In this document: positions 1-11,339 of the stretch, piece after piece | How the letters are laid out: each line of letters opens with the position of its first letter | Numbering within the stretch: the stretch's first letter is position 1 | NCBI GenBank assembly: GCA_934047225.1 | Contig: OW204009.1 | Coordinates: 18,240,898 to 18,304,897, forward strand | DNA from: Ypsolopha sequella | Lineage: Eukaryota; Arthropoda; Insecta; Lepidoptera; Ypsolophidae | Reading direction: 5' to 3' | Length of the DNA: 64,000 nucleotides | Notes under the pieces: generated by a model | What the model was told of the DNA's origin: nothing | Databases searched by the model: none | Seen by the model: only the letters and a program-made list of their open reading frames with translations | Position numbers and translations under genes: made by a program

Positions 1-512
1 AAGTTCCAAAAATGTCAAAATTAAATTTTCTATTCGCAAAACTGTCGAATTACGGACGACTTGCGAGTCTGACTCGCACTTGACCGTTTTTCTTTTTATT
101 TGGTACCATTTTTTTGTACTTTGCGCTTGTGCAAATTTAAAGGAGCTTGTGCTTGAGCTTGTGTAAAACACTTCACTTTTCTAAAGAAATTTGTCACCCC
201 ATTGCCATCCCATGGGAACTGATATATGGGATAAAAAGTAGCCTATGTCCTATTTCAGGTCTAGAACTACATTTGTGCCAAGTTTCAGCCCAATCGGTAG
301 GTACGGGGCGTGAAGGAGCAAAACATCACTTTTCTAAAGAAATTTGACAACCCATTGCCATCCCATGGGAACTGATTTATGAGATAAAAAGCAGCCTATG
401 TGCTATTCCAGGCCCAGAACTACATTTGTGCAAATTTTCAGACCAATCGGTTCGGTAGTTACGGCGTGAAGAAGTAACAAACATCCATCCAAACTTTCGC
501 ATTTATAATATT
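1..512. repeat. Interspersed repeat remnants with a 153-bp direct duplication
   Basis: Bases 63-80 carry GCGAGTCTGACTCGCACT, a motif seen again near 24953 and 49838 and inverted near 53801, so this is part of a dispersed family. Two similar units start at 174 and 327 (CACTTTTCTAAAGAAATTT in both), a period of 153 bp. The second ends in TTCGCATTTATAATATTAG, which I recall as a common retroposon 3' tail in Lepidoptera. No coding potential. Confidence 0.6.
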
Positions 513-515
513 AGT

Positions 516-1715
516 GGGATTAGTAAAGTTTTCGAAAAAATTGTTACGCTTGAGTTAAATCAAATAATTAAGCAACATATATCTGGTGAACAACACGGCT
601 TTTTCAAGGATAGAAGTGTCGATACTAACCTTGTTACATTTACTGATTTCGTTTTGAATAATATGGATAAAGGCTATCAAGTGGATGCCGTGTATACCGA
701 TTTCTCTAAAGCATTTGATAAAATATCTCACAAATTATTAATTTCTAAGTTATATCATTTCGGTATACACGGTGATTTTCTTAGGTGGATCAAATCCTAC
801 ATCAGTAATCGTAGCCAGGCTGTGGCTTTTAAGGGGTATACATCATTATTTCTTTATGTCCCTTCTGGTGTTCCACAGGGTTCACATTTGGGCCCTTGCC
901 TGTTTACCATTTATGTAAATGATATTAAAGAAAAAGTTTTCAGTGAAAATACTAATAACCATGTTTTATACGCAGATGACACTAAAATCTACAATGTTAT
1001 TCGCTCCATTGAAGATTGTGAAAATCTTCAATATGATCTTAATCGTTTTGTTGATTATTGTACCCAGAATCAATTTATTCCAAATTTCAATAAATGCTAC
1101 ACTATTTCTTTTGTTAGAAAACTGAACCCATTTCACTTTAATTATAATTTGTCAGGTAACCTTTTGCAACGAGTAAATGAGGTAATAGACCTAGGTGTAA
1201 CCAAAGATAGTAAACTTCATTTTAATCTTCATGTCGATAAAATAATAAACAAGGCATACAAAAGATTGGGCTTAGTTTTGCGCCTTGGTAAACCTTTTAA
1301 TCGGTCAGTAACCTACAAAACACTCTACTTTGCATTTGTCCGTAGTATATTAGAATTTTGTTGTATTGTGTGGAATCCTCAATACGCTGTTCACATCGAT
1401 CGCATAGAAAAAATACAAAATAAGTTTTTGAAATCCTTTGACTATCAAACTGGCAACTACTTTCAAGATTACACCGAATCAGCTATCCGTCATCAAATAC
1501 CTTCCCTTGCTAACTGACGTCAGTACTTAGATGCTTTATTTTTATTTAAAATTAGTAACGGAAACATTGACTCATCTACCTTACTAGAAAAAGTAATTTT
1601 TCCATCTGCGCAGACCCTCTTCACGTTTACGATACCTATTTTATAATCCTCTGTGTCGAACCAATTACGCCTACAACACGTATTTAAGACGTGTTTTTAA
1701 ACTTTATAATGATAA
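516..1715 (+). pseudogene. Non-LTR retrotransposon reverse transcriptase fragment (CR1/Jockey-like)
   Basis: An RT domain reads from 516 in one frame. Visible blocks are VFEKIV near the start, the AVYTDFSKAFD block (first catalytic Asp), GVPQGSHLGP, and the YADD catalytic box near 970-981. The ORF stops at 1515-1517 (TGA), but the same frame continues as RT thumb-like sequence to about 1715, so the stop looks like a CGA-to-TGA decay mutation. No endonuclease domain lies upstream; the copy is 5' truncated directly after the tail of the preceding repeat. It is a dead insertion. The clade assignment is tentative; RT identity is secure. Confidence 0.85.
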
Positions 1716-1721
1716 ATCCCG

Positions 1722-2078
1722 CTGGTGTGGGATGCTACATGCGTGGACACACTAGCGGCTTCCCACGTAATCCGGACCAGTAGGGCTGCTGGTGCGGCAG
1801 CGGACAGCGCTGAGGACAACAAGCGGCGCAGGTATGCTTTCCTCGGAAACAATTATATATTTGCGCCGTTTGGGGTCGAGACCTTGGGCCCGTGGGGCCC
1901 GGAGGCGCAACGAATTTTCAAAGAAATCTCGCTGCGCCTTATCGACACGTCAAGGGACCCTAGGGCTGGCGCGTACCTCGGCCAAAGGCTAAGCCTGGCA
2001 ATACAACGAGGTAATGTCGCCAGTATCTTGTGGACCCTCCCGCAGGGCAGCGATTTAGACCAAATTTTCAGTTTATGA
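1722..2078 (+). pseudogene. C-terminal domain of a second LINE ORF
   Basis: A 118-codon open stretch starts WDATCVDTL and includes FGVETLGPWGPEA and DPRAGAYLGQRLSLAIQRGN, ending at a stop at 2076-2078. I recognise these as the conserved C-terminal tail that follows RT in many lepidopteran LINE copies; this is from memory of the family. It abuts the RT fragment on its left but is a different element. A TATTATTATT microsatellite follows 20 bp later, consistent with a 3' end. No upstream RT of its own is present. Confidence 0.6.
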
Positions 2079-2098
2079 ATAAAATGTCAGGTAAGTTT

Positions 2099-2119
2099 GG
2101 TATTATTATTATTATTATT
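2099..2119. repeat. (ATT)n microsatellite
   Basis: About seven ATT units follow the LINE C-terminal fragment, possibly its 3' tail. Confidence 0.8.
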
Positions 2120-2460
2120 GTACAATTTTCTTAATTAGGTTTATTTCTTAGGCATTTTAATGTTATAGTAGTTTTAGTTTTAGTTATTTTATAAGTTCTA
2201 AATTTTTAAGGTGTATTGTAATTAATTATGATGATAAATTAGAATCCATAGATTTGTTTCCATCCAGTTTGTATCTATATAAAAAACTGCTTCGTAAAAT
2301 TCTGTTCTAATGCATACATAATATCATTTGAAATGTAACCCTTTTTTTTTGTTCTCTAATACATGTTTTGCAATATCGGTAGATCGAATGATGTTAGTTC
2401 TTAGCATAATTAAGGGTCGGCGCTCGTTGGAAATAAGTCTTACTCCAACGCTTTTGATTT

Positions 2461-3170
2461 TTAACCGACTTCAAAAAGGAGGCGGTTCTCAATTCGACTG
2501 TATGTTTTTTTTTTTTTGGCGTTGTTACTTCATAACTCCGTCATTTCCCAACCGATTTGAACAATTCTTTTTTTGTTTGAAAGAGTATACTTCCAGGTAG
2601 GTCCCATTTTGGGTTTAGTCATGATCTGATGAAGGTCTTCAAAGATAGGCAGTGGAACTCCTCAGAAAATGACAGCATATCTCTCGAAATTGAGGCAATC
2701 GCTATGTACTTGGGTGCTGATTACAAGGTATTACTTGAAAATCGACATTCTTCCACCTGACCTTCGATCCTGGCTTCATCAACATATTCACCATAGAACT
2801 CTTCAACGGATCAGAGCACATAACTCGAGATTGCGGCAATCACTGCGTTAGGGTGCTGATTCAAGGGTATTACTTGGAGATTATCAGAATACCCACCTGA
2901 CCTTCGATCCTGGCTTCATCACCATAGAACTCCTCAACGGATGACAGCACATAACTTTAGATTGCGGCAACCAGTTTGTGTTAGGGTGCTCATTGCAGGG
3001 CATTGCTGAAAATTGCCAGTGTACCCACCTGAATTTCGATCTTGGCTTCATCACCGTAGAACTCTTCAACGGATGACAGCACATAACTCGAGATTGCGGT
3101 AATCATGTTGTGTTAGGGTGCTGATAGCAGGAAGCTACTCAAACATGGCTACTTATACTCACATGAACTT
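2461..3170 (+). repeat. 700-bp dispersed repeat, copy 1 (AACCGACTTC family)
   Basis: It starts TTAACCGACTTCAAAAAGGA and is almost the same as 59016 onward and 61613 onward. Inside, a unit of about 130 bp (containing ACCTTCGATCCTGGCTTCATC and CAGCACATAACT) is repeated three to four times. Small ORFs at 2669-2851 and 2884-3084 recur in all three copies only because the DNA does; they show no domain. This copy ends near 3170 and lacks the large foldback present in the other two. Confidence 0.8.
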
Positions 3171-3223
3171 TTGACATTGCCCTTATTCTATATGTCGCCA
3201 AAAATATAACACATAACCAATAT

Positions 3224-3259
3224 GATATTATATATATAATATATATATATATATATTAT
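3224..3259. repeat. AT dinucleotide-rich microsatellite
   Basis: Alternating TATA sequence of about 36 bp. The flank 3171-3784 holds nothing I recognise. Confidence 0.8.
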
Positions 3260-3784
3260 GTATCGTCAGAACATAAATCCCCGAGGGAGCGTCATGATAT
3301 TAGAATTAGACAGAATATTTAGTTATGATGTTGTTAAATGTTTTATCATTTTTATCTACCTTAGATGCCCTGCATAAAATGGGTAAATGAAGCAGCATGT
3401 TATCAAAGGTCCAGGGCTTTTAAAGTTGGCAACTTCCACCACATAGGCATAGTTTTGTGCATTTTAAGTCACGCTGCATGCTATTATAGCGCTTAGTACA
3501 GCCTGTTTTGCACTTGCACCGTGTGAGCTCCAGGCACACACTAGCAACCTCCGGGAAGTCTGACCAGTGTGGACTCCACGTACTTACTTTTAATCTCCAT
3601 CAGCCCCAGAAGAAGGACTGGGAAGATTTTGTTGCGCTACTAAGGCCTGTCCCCAGACATAAACTGCCTGGTAAATGGCTTGCAGCGTGTGTCGATGATC
3701 GCAGCCCTACGGGTAAAGTCCACAGGGCAATGAAAAGGTAACAACATAAAAACCAATCACTGTTGAATCCTAGAACGAGCATTA

Positions 3785-4727
3785 AAGATCGTTCCGGAGG
3801 CAGCCACTGGGACTGACAGAACACCGAAATCCTGCATAATGGATAGGAAATACGAGATACACTGTCAAGGAGGGCCACATTCCAAACAAAAGGCACTGAC
3901 TTTGTACACTGACGGCTCTAAAAGTAGGGATGGCAGTGCTGGATGCAGCTATGTGTCCCCCGAACTAGGGCAACCCCACAACAACAGTATTCCAAACAGA
4001 GCTGGCTGCTAGGGCCAGGGCAGAAACTGCGATTTGCACTAGCAGGCCCTGCGACATACAGGAGGTCACAATAATTACAGACAGTGCGGCCATATTATCA
4101 GCGCTCAGCAAACCTGTAAGTAGATCTAAAACCATTGCAGACTGTCCTGCGGAACTGCAAAACCTGTCAACCATGTGTAAAGTCGAAATACACTGGACTA
4201 GAGCACACAACGGAAATGAAGGTAACGAACAAGCAGACTCTCTGGCTAAACTAGCATCCCTTATGGGAATAACGACACAGGGCACTAATCTGTGTCGACC
4301 ATCGGCAGAAGCAATCAGGGGTGAACTGCGAAAACACATTCTGAGTGTACACAACAAAACATGGGCAGAACGAAATGACTGCCGGCTGTCAAAACTAATG
4401 ATACCGCAGTCAAATGGTAAGGTAACAAAATACTTATTAAAACTAAAATGGTCCGACCTACGTGACATGGTAGGTATCCTAACTGGACACTGCAACCTAA
4501 ACAAGCACCTTTTCACCACAGGTGGCACCGATAGCCCTCTATGCAGAGGGTGCCTTCTAGAGGACGAGTCAGTGGAACATGTGCTACTCCACTGCTCTAC
4601 AACCGAAGAAATGAGACGAAAAGCAGGGGTTGCGATGAGCTCCAACTTCCCTTCGCTGGACCAGTTTATATGTCAGAACGCTGAAGCTGTTCGGCTCTAC
4701 TTAAAGGAGCTGTCTTGGCTATGCTGA
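3785..4727 (+). pseudogene. RNase H domain and C-terminus of an I/R1-like LINE ORF2
   Basis: A ribonuclease H domain is readable over about 3890-4250, with the expected acidic residues in YTDGS, TELAA, ITDSAA and NEQADSLAK. A C-terminal segment follows with a CRGC-x7-ESVEHVLLHC zinc-like motif, ending in a stop at 4725-4727. The frame changes once near 3975, between the YTDGS and TELAA blocks, so the copy cannot make an intact protein. RNase H after RT is typical of I-clade LINEs, but no RT is present here, so the copy is 5' truncated. The opposite-strand ORF at 3965-4645 is its shadow. Confidence 0.75.
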
Positions 4728-5376
4728 CTGACCGGGGGGAAGTGCACAATATTCACGATTACCGAGAATCAGTGCAGGACTCATCGCACCCGCTACGAAT
4801 TTAGAATTTAGATGTGCATAGAACAGGCTTTATTTACGTATTTTTTTACTTTAAATACTTACAAGGTGTTAAAAATATAGGCATTACATTACACACATTT
4901 TTTTTCTATGATTTTTCCCTTTATTCTTCATTTGTCAGAAAAATTACTATGATATAGGTAAAATATTATAGGAAACCTGAATTCCCCGTCCCTATTTCAT
5001 CCGAAAATTATATCAAACACGGAATAATAGCTGCCTAGCAACAGTGGTTAATTTTTGAGTAAAGGCGGGTGGACCCCCTTTTCGGGCCCCTATAACCTCC
5101 CCCAAAAATGTTTCTTCATGTGCCCCGGACTAGATCTACTTAGAATGATCCAAAGAACATTTGTGGTGAGTGGCTTGCTTGTATCACACTTTTTATCGGT
5201 GCATGACATTAATACCCTCAGTATAGGTTCCACACAGTGCGCGGCTGATTTAGGTATTTGGCCTCCTCTCTCAGCATTCCTCACCTGCGCGGGCTTATTC
5301 TGTCACACAACCGTATTCTGATTTTCTAAACCCCTTTCAGAAATCAAAAAAATTTAATCCGTATTATAACGCAGCA
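4728..5376. other. No recognisable gene
   Basis: AT-rich sequence without a domain, clear repeat or RNA gene that I can identify. Confidence 0.5.
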
Positions 5377-5460
5377 ATGTCTAAAGGAAAGTCACCGGGA
5401 CATGATGGTCTGAGTATCGAGCATCTACGTTTTGCAGGTCCTCATGCGGCAACTACAACG
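5377..5460 (+). pseudogene. Short LINE reverse-transcriptase fragment
   Basis: About 25 codons read GKSPGHDGLSIEHLRFAG, the conserved block just before the RT palm in RTE/CR1-type LINEs. Homology is lost within 30 codons. An isolated scrap. Confidence 0.5.
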
Positions 5461-5760
5461 CACAGACACTACAGTGCCTCAGGCATGTTTGCAGAGGCGC
5501 GAGTGGATTGTTTTCATGCCACTTTGAGAAAAAGATGCGCGTCCCTGGTGCGCAGAGTGCGCGGCAGCAGCAACAGTATCCTGGCCATGATAGCGGACAG
5601 GCTTGATTGCTGTTACATGAATCACTGCTGCAGTATTCATGTGGCAGTGGACAGACCTGTCTTCTCTAAAATTAATAATTTTAATGTTACTAACACTTAG
5701 CATAGGACTAGACTAAGTTTACTAACAAAATTTGTGATCCATAGTTGGTCTTCCAATAAA

Positions 5761-5784
5761 TGATTTGATTTGATTTGATTTGAT
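5761..5784. repeat. (TGATT)n retroposon-like tail
   Basis: Five TGATT units follow CCAATAAA, the layout of a retroposon 3' end in Lepidoptera. Confidence 0.7.
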
Positions 5785-5924
5785 AACTAAAAGCAATAAA
5801 GTTTAATGCAATTATTGACTATGGATGTCAACAGTACGAGGGCTGGAAGTCTAGCACTAACTAAACTGGATTTCATTACTAACAATATAAAGGCATAGGA
5901 ACTATTTTGTGAAACAAAGAATTG

Positions 5925-6000
5925 AAATGCTGCTGACCTAATGCTTGGGCATGCTCTTCTTAGGTAGCAATTCGTTCCACTTCTCGATTTTGCACAGAAA
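5925..6000 (-). pseudogene. Decayed copy (second) of the TIL exon at 6190-6393
   Basis: On the minus strand this segment keeps the IEK-x-NELL core equivalent to VEKCEELL of the intact exon. The cysteine is now Trp and a stop follows within 20 codons. It is shorter and more eroded than the copy at 6060-6178. It appears to be a tandem exon duplication that lost function; the assignment rests on about 15 codons. Confidence 0.4.
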
Positions 6001-6009
6001 ATTGGACTT

Positions 6010-6071
6010 GGAAGACCATGTATGCATCAATCGTACTGCACACAGCACGTTTGATGCATACATGGTCTTCC
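6010..6071. repeat. Perfect 21-bp inverted repeat (hairpin)
   Basis: Arms 6010-6030 and 6051-6071 are exact reverse complements (GGAAGACCATGTATGCATCAA) around a 20-nt loop. It lies between the two decayed TIL exon copies and may reflect an inverted junction formed during exon duplication. Confidence 0.85.
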
Positions 6072-6178
6072 AACACCATGAAGGGATCCGAGCAGACGCA
6101 TTAACTGGCGCTGCAGACCTCATGCTTTGCTACGCAGTTCTTTTAAATAAGCAATTCATCTCACTTCTCGACTTCTGA
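6060..6178 (-). pseudogene. Decayed copy (first) of the TIL exon at 6190-6393
   Basis: Read on the minus strand in the exon's frame, this repeats VEK-x-DELL, then VCSAS, then CVCSDPFMVLE, matching the intact exon codon for codon, but with at least three in-frame stops (one at a Cys position). It lies immediately 3' of the intact exon on the coding strand. No intact donor is visible. I read it as a dead tandem duplicate. Confidence 0.65.
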
Positions 6179-6189
6179 CAGAAACTTAC

Positions 6190-6393
6190 TGCAACTGGTT
6201 CGGGTGACGCAATTGTTGCCTTCCATCACCATGAGGGGATCCGAACAGACGCAGTGACTGGCACTGCATATCTGTTTCTTGACCGTGCACAGCTTCTGCA
6301 TTAGCAATTCTTCGCATTTTTCGACTTGACACTCGATTATTGGTGTTGTTGTGCAGTTTATTAGCTTTTGGTCGGACGAACACTTCGTCCTTG
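6190..6393 (-). CDS. TIL-domain exon E (trypsin-inhibitor-like, 10 Cys)
   Basis: A 204-bp exon encodes one complete TIL domain. Ten cysteines are visible in the family order, ending ASHCVCSD...NNC...TSC. TIL domains are small disulfide-knotted inhibitors of serine proteases; the segment between Cys5 and Cys6 (TVKKQI) would carry the reactive loop. The acceptor is ATTCGTAG before 6393 and the donor is GTAAGT at 6189-6184. The exon starts with two bases and ends with one base of split codons (phase 1 both sides), exactly as the other four TIL exons here. It is the most downstream intact exon seen; no stop codon is found. The target protease is unknown. Confidence 0.8.
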
Positions 6394-6814
6394 CTACGAA
6401 TAAAAAGTGACAATCATATGTATGTAGCCACCGAATGGTTAAATCAGCCTTATAATTGAACGAGTAGGTCTTTAATTAAATAGCTGCATCCAATTGAATG
6501 GTTAGGATGGTTCTGCTCTTGCGATTCCACTCTTGCCGGCAAACCGCAAAGGTGGGGGAATCTTACCATCGGCTCACGACATGCTGCCCTAATGCTGCCC
6601 TGAGGTACCAGTGGGCGATGGGGTCGTCAATAACCGTCACATGCCGACGCCATTTTATTATTAAGTATCACTTTTACACTATGGAAACGGAATAACCAAA
6701 AGCCAACATGTCATGAAAATTTAGTACGTATGTCATTATGCGTCTAATCCATTTTTATTACCACTACAGCACTTGCAGTTCTGTATCAATTATGGCTTCA
6801 ACAGCTTAAATATT
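6394..6814. other. No recognisable gene
   Basis: Intron-like sequence upstream of TIL exon E. The ORF at 6498-6695 has no domain. Confidence 0.5.
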
Positions 6815-7262
6815 GTATGGTGAATAATTACATTCGTATTGCCAGAACAAATTATGCCAAAAGCAGATTTTTAATCAGAACTTGTGATACTTATAATAAG
6901 GACTTTAGTGATTTAGACTTGTTGCATCTTTCGTTGGGTCAATTTAAGAGCGAGCCATATAAAACTTTTGTTAAAAACTTTTAAGTAGGTATGTACCAAA
7001 AATTTTGATTTTTCGTTGCTTGTAATATATATAAATTTTAAATTTATTCTTGTAATCTTTTAGTATTGTTAATGTTAGATATCAGAGCTGTTGGGTTTTT
7101 TAAGTTTTGTATGTTGTATTTTTCTTTGTCGTGCATTAATTTATTTGTTTTGATACTGTTAAGTGGAAACTGCTTTTGGTTTAAGTATTAGCTATTATAT
7201 TATTAGTAAGTATGTAAAAATTATAACTGTTTGTTTCCCAATAAAGGAAATGAAATGAAGTG
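6815..7262 (+). pseudogene. LINE 3' end: ORF2 C-terminal tail plus 3' UTR
   Basis: From about 6820, 55 codons read VNNYIRIARTNYAKSRFLIR and on to a stop near 6984, the style of a LINE ORF2 C-terminus. About 275 bp of AT-rich 3' UTR follow and finish with AATAAAGGAAATGAAATGA. No RT remains. Tentative, based on layout and composition. Confidence 0.45.
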
Positions 7263-7969
7263 ATTTCTGTTAGAGAGTAGAGTAAAAGTAAATGAACAAT
7301 AATATAAACAATTAATTATCATCATCTTTCATCGTTTATGTTATAAAAAAATTAAAGTATTCCTTAAATAAATTTAACCCCTCGCTTAACACCGGCCTTT
7401 CTACTTAGTTTTAACAACTGAATTTTCCCAGTTACAGTGGCGCCCAAATGCAATCGGGCTAGCTAGCGGGAACAGATTAAAAGATGGATCGTAATTATAT
7501 TTACAACAAGGAAGGAGGAAAATATCAGGTTTATAAAAGTATTTACAAAAAGACAGCACTGGCCTCGATTTAGTCCTAGGTGAGCGCAGGCGGCTATCCA
7601 GCTTGAGTGGCACAGCGTCCAGATACTTCCATCAATTGTCGAAGATAGTGGTCGAAGGTAGAACAGGATAGTAGAGGAGAGTAGGAGAGTGTCCAAAAGG
7701 ACAATAGGTTCAGCTGTTACAAAGTTTTATCAGTAACAATCAAAGATTTCAAAAGTTTAGATGAGCCCTGGCACCTAAAATCGATTGCATTGTTTTTGAA
7801 TGTGTGCGTTAACATAATGCCGACGCGCGTACAAGTCATTCTTTTGTTTTAGTTTTACGAAAAGAGAAAGTTTTGAATTTAGATTTAAAAAGTTACATTT
7901 GGCTTCCAGTGCCAGCAAAACCAAAAGAGGTTATCGAAATATAAGGATCAAGAAGTATTACAAATAAAG
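7263..7969. other. No recognisable gene
   Basis: AT-rich. Short ORFs on both strands (7401-7696) show no motif. Confidence 0.5.
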
Positions 7970-8228
7970 GTTGGTGATCATTGAACCTTGTTCCTGGTTC
8001 CTGGCCGGGTTCCCGGTGTGGGTTCGGGCGGTTGATTGGATTTCACCTTGTATAATATATATTTTATCTATAATTTTATTCGTATATATATTGCTACATA
8101 AATTTAATCTAGTTCATGTACATTTATTATTTTATTGCATATATTTTTTTATAACATTAAATTTTGACTTGTGAAACGTGTATTTTATATACCTACTTTG
8201 CAAAATAAACTATTTGAATTTGAATTTG
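7970..8228 (+). repeat. Retroposon-like repeat R1, copy 1 (truncated)
   Basis: Shares GGTGATCATTGAACCTTGTT, GGGTTCGGGCGGTTGATTGG and the tail GCAAAATAAACTATTTGAAT with copies at 25932-26435 and 49377-49748. The 3' TTTGAATTTGAA run is typical of retroposition. Non-coding. Confidence 0.75.
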
Positions 8229-8316
8229 CAATGCTACAAGATCTGTATCAAAGATCAATGACTTTTTCGTGAAATTACCCTCCAGTATTATCTTGCTTTT
8301 CTTCCCCTAGTCTCGT

Positions 8317-8489
8317 CACAAAATAACCACTTACAGAAGGTTCACTCCACATAACTAGCGAAAACAAGCGCACGCACACATAGACGCGTACGTACGACGA
8401 TCTCGAAGATACTCGGGTGAATGCCAATACGAATTTCTGCCGAGATCATCGTACATACGCGTCTATGTATGTGTGCGTCTGTTTTCGCT
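8317..8489. repeat. Foldback/MITE family F1, copy 1
   Basis: Starts CACAAAATAACCACTTACAG. From 8357 to 8489 it folds on itself (left arm CGCACACATAGACGCGTACG, right arm its near-complement). Further copies are at 13087-13249 and, cut by the window edge, at 63960-64000. Confidence 0.8.
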
Positions 8490-10059
8490 CCGTCGTCGAG
8501 TCGGCCTTCTGGTGGTATCTATTTTGTGGTCTCGTGTCGACAGCTTGTAAGCGCTACTCTTAAGGGCCTTACTATTGCCAAATGGGTACTTTCTAAAGCC
8601 TACTCCTCGTTTATGGCCAAACCAAAAATAATGAATAAATGTATTATGAATAATCAACTCTTAGACAACATATGCAACAGTTTTTTTTTTCATACCACCA
8701 AAACTCCTACATGATTTTTTTTTTACTGAATGGTGTTTTTTGACCTCAAATTCCCTACTGCTCCTGAGTGGCTTGGCCGATTGAATTCATCTATGTTTTG
8801 ATAAATAGATAAACTTTATAGCTATAAAAATAACATAAGATTATTCAATCGAGCAATCACGTCCACGTGAAAAGTATTATTTTCAACTATTTCGCCCTCT
8901 CAAGGACGCAGCGAGCGTCGTAACAGCCACTTTGCATTGTGCGCTGATATGAACGTTATTTCAATGTCGTTTTCGTTGATATTTGTAGTGACAAATATCG
9001 AGCTGCTAATTTGGCGATGGTAATCGCCTTAAGATCGGCCCATGCTGGTGTATCTGTGTGAACACTCTTTTTCTGTGTGTTTTTTCCATGCGAACCATAA
9101 AGTTATGTTTATTCTGATCTTTATTAAGGTTGTGTTCCCAAACGCCCGGGTGAATGTAAAATTTAACTGTCAACCGTTCCACAACCACCCGAGTGAAAAC
9201 TACAGAGGCCCTACCCCGAAGTGACAAAATTCGATCGAATATCGTTCGGTCGTATATCCATATATACATATATCTATCAGACATTCTATGCGTGCGTCAG
9301 AGATGGACGTATGCTCGAATGATAAACGATTGACCGAATCTTTTTGGGAGTGCTGGGCCAGTACTAGGTTTATTTATTTATTTATTTAGGGAAAAACAAC
9401 TGAAGTAAACTGCAGATATAACTAAAAGGAACTAACAAAAATTTTGTTTACAAATAGTTAAATCTACTCCCTTCAATATTTTCCTTAGAGAGATAACAAG
9501 AAAAAATATAAAATTTGGTGACGCTACAGAAAAGACGTAAATCTAAATCTAAACCTAACTTAACTAAATGTATAATTTTGATTATAATTAATTAAACACA
9601 TAATTTTATAGAATAATGATATACTACATACATAAATAAGTCGGGAAATAACGAAATGAATATATAAACATACATACCAATACATACATATATACCATAT
9701 ATATACATAATATTATTTAATTAGATTATGGTTGATTGAAATTAGATTATTTATTTGTTGTTAAGAGTCGTCAAGAATTTGTCTTATTTGTCGTTTAACA
9801 GTAAACCTTTTTGAATTAAATAGGTCAGCTGAGAGGAGTGTTTTATTGTATGACTCGCAGATTCGTCTGAGAGGTGCTCGACGACCGGCGTTGATCAATA
9901 AGTTTCTGGAATCAGATACTTTACATAAAGTTATAGGGATGCATTCTATTTAATTCGAATCTTAAATTGCCTAGCTGCCAGTGTCAAAAAGAATTTGATA
10001 AATAAATGGCACTCAATTTGTTTTTGTCTTTTGTATTTGGCGGGAACTTTGTTAGTGTC
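8490..10059. other. Intergenic/intronic sequence with small repeats only
   Basis: A MITE scrap near 9135-9195 (CCACAACCACCCGAGTGAAAAC) recurs near 16570. A (TTTA)n microsatellite is at 9368-9388. No coding feature recognised. Confidence 0.5.
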
Positions 10060-11060
10060 CAAAATGGAGAAAATCAAAGTTCGCGTAGTTATTCAATATT
10101 TCTGCCAAAATTTTTTTTCTACTAAACGTGTGTTTGAAGAACTATAATCTACTTTGGGAGACAATGCTCCGTCTTATTCTTCAGTAGCATACTGGTACGT
10201 GGAATTCAAACGCGGCCGAACCGTCTGTAATGACTAAATTCGCTTTGGGTGCGCTTCGTCGCAAACGTCGCTTCTGAAGACGACGTTAAAAAAATTGAAC
10301 AAGTTGTTAAGACAGATCGACGTGTAACTATTCGTTATTTAACTGAAATTATGAATCTTTCGTTCGGATCAATTCAGTTCATGTTAACTCAAACCTTAAA
10401 ATTCAAAAAGGTGGGCGCGCGTTATCTTCGTCAAATGTTAACAGACGCACAAAAGATAGCAAGAGTAAACATTTTGAAGCAAAATTAAGCAATTATTGAT
10501 GAAGATCTAGAGTCTTTAAGACTAAGTTTCGTGACCGTTGATGAAACGTGGGTTCAGCATTTTGACCCGGAGACGAAGAACCAAAGTAAGGTATGAAAAA
10601 TATCTTCTTCCCCGCCAGCCAAGAGCTCTGCGTCCGATGGCAAGATAATGGCCTCTGTATTCTGGGATGCGGATGGGATCATAATGATTGATTATTTGCC
10701 ATTGATAAAAAATTACGGGAAAAAAAAAATAACGACTTGGAAAATTACGTGCCGGAGTGCCTTTCCATCGTGAAAATGCACCTGCGCATCGGTCACATGT
10801 TGCAGGCGCTGCCATCCGAACGGCTGGGTTTCAGTTAATACAGCATCCGCCATATTCTCTTAACCTAGCTCCTAATGATTTTCAACTTTATACTAATTTG
10901 AAAAAGCACTTTTGTAATATTAGATTTGACGGAGATAAGACGGGTCATGTGTGCTGTAGGGTAATTTTTCGATCCCCAGGATCAAGCTTTTTTTTCAAAG
11001 GGAATTGAGCAACTTCTCAAACGTTATTCAAGGGTTATAAGGTGATTACGTTGAAAAATA
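10060..11060 (+). pseudogene. Mariner-like (MLE) transposase, heavily decayed
   Basis: Transposase blocks appear in order but in different frames: an N-terminal helix-turn-helix part around 10070-10240 (VIQYFCQN, VAYWYVEFKRGR), FVTVDETW-like sequence near 10530, MASVFWDADGIIMIDYLP near 10650-10700, and HRENAPAHRSHVAGAAI then HPPYSLNLAPNDF at 10765-10880. Multiple frameshifts and stops are present. The second catalytic Asp of the D,D34D triad (normally in a DNAPAH block) is Glu here. Terminal inverted repeats were not found. Family assignment is firm from these motifs; the copy is inactive. Confidence 0.8.
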
Positions 11061-11339
11061 AATACAATTTATATTTTCCTGGAGTTTCAATACTTTTACA
11101 AAAATACATTGATCAACCTAGTACATAAACCTGGTCAGAAATGTAAAATTCACTTTGACAGTTAATACTTCACTTACTGCTATGTGTCAAATATATTTTT
11201 TCGAGTTTTTTTCTTTTATTTGTGTATTTTGTAGCTGTGCGTTTGTATTTTTATATAGATTATCTTATTTTTAGGTAATAAAATTATTTGTACGCCTTAC
11301 AAGGCAGAGCTGAGCTAAAGCATCCACCGATATTATAAC

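Noticed and set aside
3965..4645. 226-codon minus-strand ORF
   Set aside because: Antisense to the LINE RNase H domain, whose catalytic motifs are on the plus strand.
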